From assembly GCF_041435435.1 (NCBI RefSeq), contig NZ_CP108494.1, positions 4,684,501-4,748,500 of the forward strand: a DNA stretch of 64,000 nucleotides, written 5' to 3'. Under the pieces are notes generated by a model, which searched no databases, was not told the origin of the DNA, and saw nothing but the letters and a program-made list of their open reading frames with translations. The translations under genes and the position numbers were made by a program. The stretch is from Streptomyces sp. NBC_01241 (GTDB taxonomy: Bacteria > Actinomycetota > Actinomycetes > Streptomycetales > Streptomycetaceae). Shown in pieces: positions 43,540 to 55,800 of the stretch (positions are counted from its first letter, which is position 1; each line of letters starts with the position of its first letter).

Positions 43540-43858
43540 GAAGATCACCACCATCGACCAGCTCAAGCAGCAGTTCGCCCAGTACCCACAGATCGGGGAG
43601 CTGATCAAGCAGATCGGCGACTACCTGGCCCAGATCGACAAGATCAATATCGATGGCGGCGGCCAGGACGACGAGATCGCCAAGCAGTACCACGAGACCA
43701 TCGACCCCGGTATGAAGCACCTGCACGACCTGCTGACCCTGCTCAAGACCCTGGTCGAACAGGTCGGGTACTCGGGATCCGACGTGATGGCCCTGTTCGA
43801 CCGGGTCGAGGACGAAGCCAAGTCACTCGCGACCAGTTGGTCGAACGACTCCAAGTGA
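43532..43858 (+). CDS. Small helical partner protein of the giant effector
   Basis: The 108-residue protein is acidic and helical (QLKQQFAQYPQIGELIKQIG, LHDLLTLLKTLVEQVGYSG) with no cysteine, WxG motif or signal peptide. It sits between the YbaB-like gene, which it overlaps by 8 nt, and the giant gene 13 nt downstream. Position suggests a dedicated helical partner, akin to WXG100-like partners that pair with the N-terminal domain of long effectors. No named family recognised. Confidence 0.68.
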   Translation: MAEKITTIDQLKQQFAQYPQIGELIKQIGDYLAQIDKINIDGGGQDDEIAKQYHETIDPGMKHLHDLLTLLKTLVEQVGYSGSDVMALFDRVEDEAKSLATSWSNDSK

Positions 43859-43871
43859 TGAGAACCCACGG

Positions 43872-46800
43872 ATGCTGACGCCCTCCCCCGCGATCGAGTG
43901 GATCATGCATGCCCTCACGGGCATGAAGTGGCCACAGGCCAACGAGGACGAGCTCCGCAACGCAGCGGATCTCTACGACTCCGTGGGCAACGACTACAAG
44001 CAGCTCGACGACCAGCTCGTACAGCTGCTCCAGAGCATCCAGCAGAACTTCGAGGGCGACGCGGCCACCGCGTTCCTCAATCTGGGCCAGGTCATCGCGG
44101 GCGGCAAGGACTCGTTCCTCGATGCGGCGGCGGAGCAGTCCCAGCAAATGGCGAAGACCGCCCGGGACACCGCGACCCAGGCCGAGTACACGAAATGGAT
44201 GATGCTCGCCCAGCTCATCGAGCTGCTGGCCGAGTTCATGTACGCCATGGCGTTCTCGTGGGTGCCCGGCTTCGGTGAGGCACTGCTGGAGGGGCTGAGC
44301 TGGCGCACGCTCTTCACCCGGGTGTTCCTCAAGATGCTGATCAAGGAGCTGCTCAAGAGGATCGCCCAGCACGTCGCCCTCGGGGTCGGCATGGGTATCG
44401 CGATGGACCGCATCATCCAGATGGTCCAGATAGGCCAGGGCAACCGGGACAAGTTCGACAACAAGCTGCTGCTGGACGCGATCAAGTTCGGCGCGATCCA
44501 GGGCCTGGTCACCGGGCCGCTCAGCCTGCTCGCCCCGGGGATCGGCAAGTGGCTGGGCAACAAGCTCGGCAAGGGTCTGTCGAAGCTCCTCACCACGGAG
44601 CTGAAGACGCTCTTCAAGACCCTGGAGAAGGTCGGGGGCAAGGGCGGAGCCAGTGACCTGGCCAAGAACGTGGCCAAGCTGCTGAGCGATCACGACCTCA
44701 GCCTCACCAAGGGCTTCACCAAGCTCGGTGGGAAGGAGGGCGCCAAGGCCACGGCCGACAACTTCATCAAGAACATGGGCAAGGAGTTCGCCAAGTCCCC
44801 CATCAACGGGCTGACGAAGGAGGAGTCCCGTCAGATCGGCAAGACCTGGGCCAAGACCGTCACCGAGCACTGGTCGGGCCCGACCAAGGGCGCGGCGGAA
44901 GCACTCAGCAAGGAACTCACCAAGGAACTGGGCAGCACGCTCGACAAGAACGCGCTGAAGGTGCTCGCCCACGACATGCCCCAGACCCTGATGCACATGG
45001 GTTTCCAGGGCAACAAGCGCTTCCGGCTGGGCATGGTCGGCAGTGGGCTGCTCGTGGAGTCCATAGGCCAGAACCTCGGTGAGGGTTTCTACAACCTGAT
45101 CTACCAGGACGGCTTCTCCACGTCGTGGGACACCTTCGTCGCGGGCATGCTGACCGGCGGACTGAGTCACGGCGGACACGTCTATCTCGTCCATCCCGTC
45201 GTGCATGCCATGTCCCACCACTTCGACACCTCGGGGCTCGGCGGCGGGTTCGACAAGGGCCTGGACAAGAACTTCGACCTGGACCTGCCCAAGGGCCTGG
45301 ACAAGAACGTAGCCGGGGACCTCGACGAACACCTCGATCATCTCGATGTGGAAGATGATCCCGATTACTTCAACATGAGCGACAGCGACACGGATTCGCT
45401 GTACAGCGACACCAGCACCGTCCACACGTCCCACGACCAGGTGACGCCGGTGAAGCCGGTGGCGACGACCTCCTCGGACTCGACGGTCCCTACGGGCAAC
45501 CACACGAACGACGTTCAGCACACGAACACTTCGGACTTTTCGAACTCGCAGAACCAGTCCGAGAACCCGGTGGCACCGGTCGCTCCCGTCCCGCAGGTCG
45601 CACCGAACACTTCCGTGCCCCCACCCAACACGGCATCGACCACCTCGCCGAACCTGTCGTCCACGCACGCGTCGTCGCCCAACACCCCCCATGCAGCTTC
45701 CTCGCCCCGCCGTCCGAACCAGTCCCCCCTTCTGCCGAACAATGGCGAGGGCAGCAGCAACAACATCGAGCTGAAGCCCCTGCGTCGCCCGACTGCGACA
45801 GAGACCACTTCCACTTCCACCGACTTCGACGCGTCGCTCACGCCGAACAACGAGTCGGTCACGGCCCCGAAGCCGACGGCGAACAACGTCACGGAGACGG
45901 TCAACGAGACGGTTGATGCCAACGCGACGGTTTCGGAGACACCGCCCCCGCCGAAGCAGTTGCCCCACGACAACGTCGTCTCCACCGAGCACCGGGACAA
46001 CTCGGGACTCGACACGGATCAGCTGCGGAACGACCAGTCCGACCAGAACTCCGCACAACAACAGCAACAACAACAGCAGCAGTCCGGCCACCACACCGAT
46101 CAGCAGAACAACCAGCAGCCCAACCAGAACACCGACCAGCAGAACAACAGCCAGGCCAACGACCAGGCCAACAACCAGATCACCGAACAGACCAACCAGC
46201 AGACCAACGAAGAGAACCCGGGCGGCGACCCCGAGTACGACGACACCCTGACGCCCCCCGAGAACAACCCCAGAGACACCGCCGAGGGCTCCCCCCGTCC
46301 TCCCCTCTGGCAGCACGACGTGAGCCAGTACGTCAGGCCCAACCCCGAAACTCCCCGTCCCTCGACGAATCCGCTCCCCACCGGCTCCGCCGCAGGCCAC
46401 AGCAGCACCAAGCTGCTTCAGCCGCGCGGGGACGTGAGCATCGGCAGCAAGCTCCACACGATGCTCAACACCAGGCTCGGCCGCGAGCGCGCCGACGCCG
46501 CCCTGGCCAAGCAGATCGATGACGCGCTGGCCCGGAACCCGAGCTCGTTCCTCGGCGAGGGCCGCCGCTTCGTGGCCAAGCACAGCGTCCCCAACTCCCT
46601 CAAGGCGAGCCTCACCAAGGCGAAGCGGACCGTGATGACCGTCACGGCCATTCCGTACGCCGACGTGTGGACCCACCATCCGGACTCCGAGGCCCGCGAC
46701 CCGCACAAGCTGGACACGTCCCAGCAGTTCCAGCAGCAGACCGGCACGAACACCGGCACCTCCCGGGGCACCAACCTTCAGGTCAAGCTCAACACGGGGG

Positions 46801-49800
46801 CACTGCCGTCGACGACCCGTGTGGTGGTGGAGGTCGGCGCGAACGCCGCCCACAACCAGAAGCATGTCGTGGGCACCCATGACCAGCGTTCGTACCAGCG
46901 GGAGACGCGTACGACGGGTGGCAGTGAGTTCTTCCGGCAGGACGTGTACTACCGGGTCGAGTTCCACAGGGAGGGCGTGGAATCCTTCGGTACCGGCGTC
47001 AAGAACGGGATGACGACCCGGGTCTCCAAGGGTTCCGCCGTGCCGAAGGCGACGGAGCTGCGCGTCCCGAAGCACTTCACCCCGCAGCCCGACGCGCACC
47101 TCGGCTCACCGAGCACCGAGGGCTTCGGGCCGGTCAAGTCGCTCTTCGAGTGGGCCGTCCAGAGGATCGACGCCAAGCCGGGCACGCGCGAACACCAGCA
47201 GCTCAGCGACTACTTCTCCACGGAGCACTTCCACGGCATGGCCGACGAGCTGGCCCGCGGTCCGCTGCCACCGTTCGACGTGCGCAAGAGCAACGGCACG
47301 TCCGCAGGCCGCTTCGAGGTGGGCAAGGCGGAGTCCGGCCAGCACCATCTGATCGAGGTCGTGGACGACGCCGAGCTGCGCATCACGGATCAGATCACCG
47401 TGAAGAACGAGGTCCTGGTCCAGGACAACCGGCGTTACGTGGTGACCTTCTTCGGCGGCTCGCGGTTCGCCATCCCGACCGAGCACGCTCCGAACCTCTT
47501 CATGCAGCTCGGGCTCACCCTGCACTACAGCCACGACTCCAGCGAGGTCTCGCTCCAGGGCGGGAACGTGGGGCGCAAGATCACCGGCCGGGTGAAGGGC
47601 AGCCCGACGGCCCTCTACCTCCAGGAGATGAAGGTCCCCGTCACCATCGACGGCGTTTCGCACACCCTCGACACCTGGAGCCTCGTACGGCTGCCCGTAC
47701 GCGAGGCGCGCGAGCGGGCGGGCTGGGACCCCGACATCCATACCCGTCCCGAGGGCAGCGAGCCGCCGCTGCCCGCGAGCTGGCGCAACGGCGACTACGA
47801 CCTGACGCACACCAGGGCCACCGACCTCGTCATCGGCAACCGCCACTCCGACGATCCGGCGTCCCCGCACGTACTCGTCGACCAGGTGCTGGACTGGATC
47901 GGCCGGACGCACGGCGACTCGGTGCTGGTCGCCCCCCGCCCGGGTACGGACCGGGCCAACCTGCGCGGGCAGTGGAACAAGTTCACCCAGTACATCAGCG
48001 GTGAGCGGAGTCGGGCCGGGCAGAACACCCGCATCATCATGGCCAAGTTCGACGAGCGGAACCTCGCGGCCACGCTCAACGAACTGGCCCACGACGGGCT
48101 GTCGGTCAAGCTGTTCGGCCGCTCGCTCACCAAGCAGCGCTTCTTCGACCTGAACCTGAAGGTCGATCTCGACCCGCCGGTCTACCACGGCACCGACCGT
48201 GACGAGATGACCCGTCAGGCCATCAACGCCGGTGAACGCGTGGGCAATTCGCACAGCACCACACACACCTACGGGGCCCAGGTGGCCGCCACCCTGGAGT
48301 TGCGCTCCGGGGCGACGCTCCCGAACGGCACGCCGGAGCACATCGGTGTGCTGGGAGCCAAGGGCGGCGCGAACCGCCAGCACACCCGGAGCACCGGCAG
48401 CATGGGGACGGCCGGCCGCGAGGACGTGACGGCCACTCCGGCGGGGGTGCACTCCTACCGGGCGACCGGCACGTTGAGGGCCACGCTGGTGGGCGTGGAC
48501 CAGTGGCACTCGCCGTACCGGGCCGTCACCCTCGGCCGGGCCAACCGCACGATCCACGGGCCGGCCACCGTGGGCGGCCACGGCGCCACACTCGGGGACT
48601 TCAGTGTGATGCTCCACCTGTCGGAGCAGCACGCGCCCAAGGTCGACCCGCACGCGGAGGGTGCGTTCAACCCGTACGCGACCGACCGGGAGACCACCTC
48701 CCGGGAGCTGCGGCCGGACGAGACCGAGGATCTGTGGGCGCCGTCGGAGTGGCAGCGCGGTGACTCGCTCAAGAACATCCCGGTGATGACCCTCTTCGTG
48801 CCGACGGACACGCACATCCAGTCGGCGGGCCCGCTGGTCGCGAACCGGGCCACCCGCGGCGAGTGGACGCTGACCACTCCGGGGACCAGCCAGCACGAGC
48901 GGATGAAGAACGCGTTCAGCTCGATGTCGCTGACCTCCGACGCCGACCAGGTGTTCTCCCCGACGGGCAAGCAGCTCAACGATGTACGCGCCCCCGGTTT
49001 CCTGTACGGCGCGACGGGCGACATCCGCCTCGTCGGACGGCGTGGGGAGCCGACCGCCGTGGGCGGCCCCGTCGATCTCAAGCCGGAGCAGAACCGGAGT
49101 CTGGACCTGGCGATCTCGGGGGGAGACGGCAAGGGCTGGGTGCTGTCGATCGACCTGAACGCGGGGCACTTCCCGGCGCAGCAGACGAATCCGCCCACCA
49201 CGACGCGGTACGGCGTGGGCTACACCCCGTTCCAGCGCTCCACCATGACCTCGAAGGGCGCCGGCCGGACCACCGGACGGTCCGTCAATGTGGTCCCGGA
49301 GAACGGCTATTGGGTCCCGGTCACCACGGACGCGGAGTACCGCTTCGAGATGAGCAGCGACAAGCTCGGTGTCCTCACCCCGTTCCGCTCGGCGCTGCCC
49401 GCATGGACCGGGCAGCTGGTGAACAAGGCGAACGCCTGGCGCGGGCTGGTCTCCGAGCAGGCGGCGCACGCGCTGGGTCTGTTCCGGACCGGTGTCGACA
49501 CGGTGCCCAGCCTCGCCACGGGAGCGGGCACCTGGTCGCACCCCTCATGGTTCAAGCAGAGCCCGCTCGGGGTCTTCCCGGTGTCGGCGCCGAACGGGAC
49601 CGATGCGGGGCGGGCGCAGTTCAACCAGACGCTGCGCAATCTGCGGTTCACCCGCAACAGCCTGGAGTCCATCAGGACCCTGCTGTCCGAACGGCACGGG
49701 CAGGCCCTGGTCGAAGCCGGCATCCCGCAGCAGTACCGGGGCCGCGCCCCCTGGCGCGGTTTCAGCGACAGCCTCCCCTTCGGGGGCAAGAACTACCGGG

Positions 49801-52800
49801 TCACGGTGCAGCAGGTCCCCGGCACCCGGACGGTCAAGGACTTCGGCTTCGGCGATGTGGAGAACGGCCACTCCGTCGCCACCAGCAACAGCGCGTCCCG
49901 GGGCGTCAACCGCTCCAAGGGTGTCTCCGCGAACATCACCGAACGCATCACCGGGCCGAACGGTTCGACGGGCGGTCCACTGCTGAACGCCGGTGACTCG
50001 CAGGGTAAGAGCGCCTCCGAGAGCACCTCGCAGTCGGACACGGTGTCGCAGACCACGGTGCTCCCCGGCCCTGTCGCCACCGTCTCCACCTCGTACGACG
50101 TCGTGGTCACGATCGTGGACAACAAGGGCAACACCGTACTGACCCACACCTGGGAAGCGGGCAGTGCGGACAGCCAGGAGCCGCTGGCCCTGCTCAGGCC
50201 GGGCGGGGAGCGCGCGGGCGATGTGTACACGGTGCCGCCCCTCTCCGTGGACGTGTTGCCGTCGAGGAACGTGACTCCGGAGAACGTCGGTCGGCTCGTC
50301 ACCGACCATGTGACCGGCGCCAAACGCCCCGAAGCACTGGTCCCCGGCAACGGGGTGCACTTCACGCGGGTGCTCGGCTCGGAGAATGTCGAGGCGCTGG
50401 CCCACATCACCCTGGCGAAGGCCCAGACCCCGCACCTCAACGGCGGTCACGCGGGCAAGGGGCCGGAGACCCACGGGGTGCTCACCGGTGATCAGTTGGT
50501 CCAGGCCCGTGCCAAGGCCGCGAACGCCAAGCTGCTGGCGCCCGGCAAGGGCGGCGGCGACACCCTGACGTCCGGCACCAACGAGCTGTCCCTGACCGGT
50601 TCGCTCATCGACGGTTCGGCGCTCGGCGAGAACGGCTACCAGCCGCTCGGCCTGGTCGACGACGCCCTCATCGGCGGCTCCACCGGATCCCTCCAACTCC
50701 ACCCGTCCTTCGACCTGTCGGGGGCCAAGCTGCTGGCGACGGCCGACGTACGGATGGAGTACGCCACCGGCACCAGTGAGAGTCACGACGTCGGTGAGGG
50801 CGACTCCGACAGCAAGAACCGCGGGCTGGGCGGTGACGCCATCGGGGCCGACTCGCACAAGACGACGTACCGGATCACCCCGGTCATCGCGCCGGGCGTC
50901 AACTCGTCGGAGGAGTACAAGTTCAACGAGGCGACCGCCGCCAAGATCAATATGAAGCCGGACACCGGGCGGGCCTTCCTCTTCTCCGTACCCACGAAGT
51001 GGCTGGCCGTCGCCGGGGTGCACCGCCACTTCAAGGACAGCTCGGTCGGCCAGGTGGTAACGCGCGGGCTGAACTGGGAGGGCTACGACCCGCCGGGCGT
51101 CCAGGCCGGTACGGCGGACACCGAGGTACTCGCCTGGATCCGCGAGGACGTGGCCCGCGACCTGGGGCTCATCACCGACACGAACTTCCCCGAGAAGCTG
51201 TCCGGGCAGTGGGACGACGTGACCAAGGGGTGGAAGACGTGGAAGGCGAACCACGACGCGTACTGGAGCGCGTACCGCCCCCTGACCGACCTGGCGTTCG
51301 TGGTGAAGGACGCGCAGCACCGGCTGGACGTGGCGACCACCCCTGAGGCCCAACAGGCGGCGCAGCAGGCACTGGACGCGGCGCAGTCCGCACTGGACGC
51401 GGCACGGCAGACGGCCGGGCCGAAGCTGGAGGCGCTGGAGCAGAAGCTGAAGCTCGCGGGCGAGCACTACCACGCCCTGCGGTCGGCCGCCGATGCCCTC
51501 AACGACTGGCACCGGCTCCCGGAGAACGAACGCACGAGCACCGAGGCGCCCAAGGCGGTGGCGTACGACCCCACCGTGGAGCACGCCCACGGCGTGGAGA
51601 AGCCCGAACCCCCCGCTGCCACGTACACGGAGTTCACCGACGACCAGGGTGAACTCCTCGGCGTGGAGGACGTTTCCTCCGGCAAGGTCCACCCGGTCGG
51701 CCCGGTCTTCCACGACGGCAACGGCTTCTTCCACTCCCTCGCCGAGCACCTGGTCCGGATCGATCCGGACCTGCTGGCGCAGCAGGGCATCACCGTCCCG
51801 GAGAACCGTGACCTCACCGGTGTGGCGAACGACCTGCGTGCGCTGTTCGGGCAGACCCTCCGCGACGGCGGGGACAACCCCCTGGCGGACTACATCCACC
51901 CGGACCTCACCGACACGTTCGAGCGCGACGAGGTCAGCACGGCCGGGCTGGCGAACCTGCTGGACACGACGACGCCGCAGGGCAAGGAGTACACGGAGGG
52001 CAAGTGGATTCCGCACTCGGCGGGCGCCCCCACCGTGAACCACCGTGCGGTACTGACCCCGGAGCAGCGGACCGCGCTCGCCGCGTCGCAGACTCAACGG
52101 CCGCCCAACGAGAAGTCCGCGGCCAAGGACAGCGCAGGTGACCTGTACCCGCCGCTGGCCGCCCAGCTGTTCGGGGTGCCGGTGACGGTGCTGGTGGACG
52201 GCAGGCGCCATACGTTCATGCCCGACGGGAGCGAGGCGACGGGCCACGAGGGTGCCGATGGCGTCGAGCTGCTGCTGAAGGACGGCCACTACCGGCACGT
52301 CGATCAGACCGGGAACCTGAAGCCTCCGCAGGAAACGCCCTCCGACGAGGAATCCGAGCACAACTCGGTCTCGGACCACGACTCGCTGTCCGACCACGAC
52401 TCGGTCTCGGACGACGGGTCCGACGTCGAGCCCGTGCCGGGCACGGCCCGCCCGGTACTCAAGGTGCCGGACGACGGCTACTCGCAGCTCACTTCGCTGC
52501 TGGTCAGCGCCCCCTCGGCGGTCGGGCCGAAGCTCCCTCACCTTGGCCAGAGACTGCGTTCCCTGGTCGACTCCCCGGACGAGCTGCGGGCCACCGCCTC
52601 GGCCGCGTCCGACGTCGAGCACCACCAGGACCTGCACACGCTGGTGCTCGGCATGAAGGAGGCCGTGCACGCCCATGTGGTGGAGCTGGGCGCCCGCGGG
52701 CTCGCCATCCGGATGCCCCACCTCGTCCCGCAGTTCACCCAGGGCAACCGACGCTCCATGCACCGGGCCGTGAACCTCATGTTCAAGGAGGTGAAGACGG

Positions 52801-55800
52801 CCGTCGCCGCGTGGGAACACAGCGGGGACTCCCCCTGGTCCCAGAGCTTCCTGCCGCTGCTGGCCGATACCTTCGGGGTGGACCTCACCGTGCACACCCC
52901 GCCGTCCGGCGGTAACCCCGGCGGGTCGGACCGGTTCCGGCCCCCGCCCGGGGGTGGTGCACCGCTCTCCGTACACCTTCAGCAGAACGGCTCGCACTTC
53001 GACGGGACGACGGAGCCGACCGCCCGTCCGCGGACCGAATCGTTCCGTGTCCCGAGCGCCTCGCCGAACGCCCCGCTCCACACGCGGCACACCGGCCCGC
53101 TGGAGGCCCCGGCACCCGTTCCCCTGCACAAGCCTGCCGCCACGCCCACGCTCACCGCCGACTACTCCGTCGTCGAAATCCCCCCGCACCGCTCGGCCAC
53201 GGCCCCCCAACCGGTCGCCGACGTCAGTTCGCTGGGCACGGCCGAGATCCTGCCGCCCAGTGACCGGACCATGGACGAAGGCGGAGCCGCCGCGTCCGTC
53301 TGGGAGCGCGGGTTCGCCGTGGAGCGCACCCTGCTCAGCGACGGCAGTGTGCGCTCCGACGTCACGGTGCGCATCCATCTGGACCTCCAGCAGGGCGCCA
53401 CCGCGAACCACGTCGCGAACGCCAAGGAGATGGCGAAGCGCGGCATCGACAAGTACTACAACGACCCGAAGCACCGTCTCCCGAACGGTGATCTGCTCCA
53501 GCTGAAGCTGGAGTTCGTCTTCGATCCCGCAGACGCGCACCGAAAGGTGAAGCTGCACCCGGACCCGGACGGCACGGGCCGCGACAACAGCGCCACCTGG
53601 TACGTCTCGGAGGGCGGGGCGGGCTCGATCGACAAGTCGTACGTCATCGCGCACGAGACCGGCCACCTCCTCGGCTTCCAGGACCAGTACCGCGAGGCCA
53701 AGCAGGACAATCCGTTCCGGCCGGTGTACGACGACCACTCGCTGATGTCCGGATACGGCATCGACGACGCGGGACTCGTGCAGTTCGACATGGACCACAT
53801 GACGTCCGACCACACCCTCTCGCCGTCACTGCGGATCACGCCGCGGGATCTGCTGCTGCTCTCCACGGCCGTCGACGCCGCCTGGTCACACACTCCAGGC
53901 GCGGGCGCGGCCCCGCACGACAAGGCCAGGGCGCACATCCCGCTCGACGTACGGGAACGGGTGCTGCGCGGCAATGCCCGCACCGGCGCCGACGGCCTGC
54001 TCGCCCCGCGCGGCCCGTCCGGGCGCTTCCGCCCCGAAGCCACCGGACCGGTCAACCCCAATGGCACCTACCGGGCGGGCAAGCGCCCCGACGGCACGGA
54101 CCAGACGATGTTCCCGGACCACTGGAGCCCCGACGAGGTCCTCCACGCCACCCGCCAGGTCTACCTCGACCACGTCCGCAAGAACACCCTGATCCCCGAC
54201 AGCGAACGCTCCGGACGCCAGAACTTCGACGGTGTCTACCAGGGCGTACGCATCAAGGGCACCGCCGACACCACCGGCACCATCCTCGACTTCGCCCCCC
54301 ACCCCGACCAGACCGGTCTCCTGCCGCCCACCCACCTCGAACCGCCACCGCCCCGCGAGCTCACCGACGAACCCGCGTTCAGCGACGCCTCCATGCGCTT
54401 CATGCTGCGCGGCGACGTCCCGACGCTGACCGGGGTGCAGTACGCGCACAGCGAGGACCGGCGCGAGCTGGCCCAGACGGACCGCGGAATCATCTTCGAG
54501 AAGCTGTCGGACCCCGATTTCAACGGCGTGCGCCGGGCCGAGGTGTGGTTCCGGAACCCGCCGACGGGACCCGGGCCGAAGACTCTGAAGGTCGGCGACG
54601 GCGACTCGCCCGACGGGGTCGGCCAGGACGGCTGGGGCACCAATCCGCGGATGCTGTTCCCCGAGGAGTGGGCCCCCGGTGATCTGCGCGAGGCCGTACG
54701 GGACGCACACAACAACGCCCTGGCCAATGGCCTCTTCGAGGTGCTGCCCGACGGCGGCTACCTGTGGGAGGGCTCGGCGGGCGGCGTCCGGATGCAGGGC
54801 GTCGTGAAGGACGGCACACACCGCTGGTTCCGTCCGACCCGCTTCCAGCCGCACCCGGAGTGGGACGCGCACGACATCGCGGCGACCACCTCCGAGACCC
54901 CGATGACGTTCACCAGGGCGTCCGGCGGGCTTGCCGAATTCCGTGCGTCGCACGTGGTGTTCACCAACGGCGACCGCGGGCTGAACCTCACCCGGGTCGT
55001 CCGGTATTCGAGGGGCATGGACCCGGGGGCCCTCGCCGAACTGCGCGAGAAGCTGTCCGACGTACAGGATCACATCGACGACACCTACAACACCGGCGAA
55101 GAGAGCAAGGAGAACGGCCGGCTCCCCAAGACCCGGTTCACCGTGGAGCTCCGGCCGACGAGCAGGAACAACCCGTCGGAGGACGGCGCCGACATCGGAA
55201 CGCTGTCCCTGCACAGCTCCGAAGACGCCGCGGCCCGGTTGCTGGGCTTCGACGTGGACCCGGACGCGGGCCGCCAGGACCTCGTACGCCAGGTCCTCGA
55301 ACACCGGCGCCCGACGCCCCAGTCCACCCACTCCTGGAATCCCCCGAACCAGCAGCAGGGCGGGACACCGAACCCGCTGCTCACGGCGGACGTCGAAGCC
55401 GCACTGCGCCGCAACACGCACGCCGGGCTCTTCGACGAACCCGGTGTACTGGAACTGCTGGCCGCCCGCCGCTCCCAGGACCACGCCCCGCACGTCACCA
55501 AGGAATCGACCGAGGCAGCGCTCGCCGCCCTCACCGAGGACGAATTCGCGCCCGGCTACACCCGGACCCCGGACGACCAGCTCCCGGACGGCTGGACCCC
55601 GGACCGGCTGCGACTGGCCGCACTGCGGGCAGCCCGCAGCAGCGCACCACGCACCCCCGACCTCCACCAGCCGGGCACCCTCACCATCGTCACCACGCCC
55701 GAACCGGGCGTACAGCTCACCACCCGCGTCAGCAGCACCTCGCTGCTCGTCCTCGGCGCCGAGATCGTCAGGGTGCCGCAGCCGGCAGCCCCGGCCGGGC

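Noticed and set aside
49545..53813. Minus-strand open frame of about 1,420 codons inside the giant gene (others at 43743-47099, 47106-49541, 53886-55883 and 60297-63329)
   Set aside because: They are antisense shadows caused by strong third-position GC bias. Their translations are Arg/Val/Gly/Asp-rich without domains, while the plus strand shows conserved repeated motifs.
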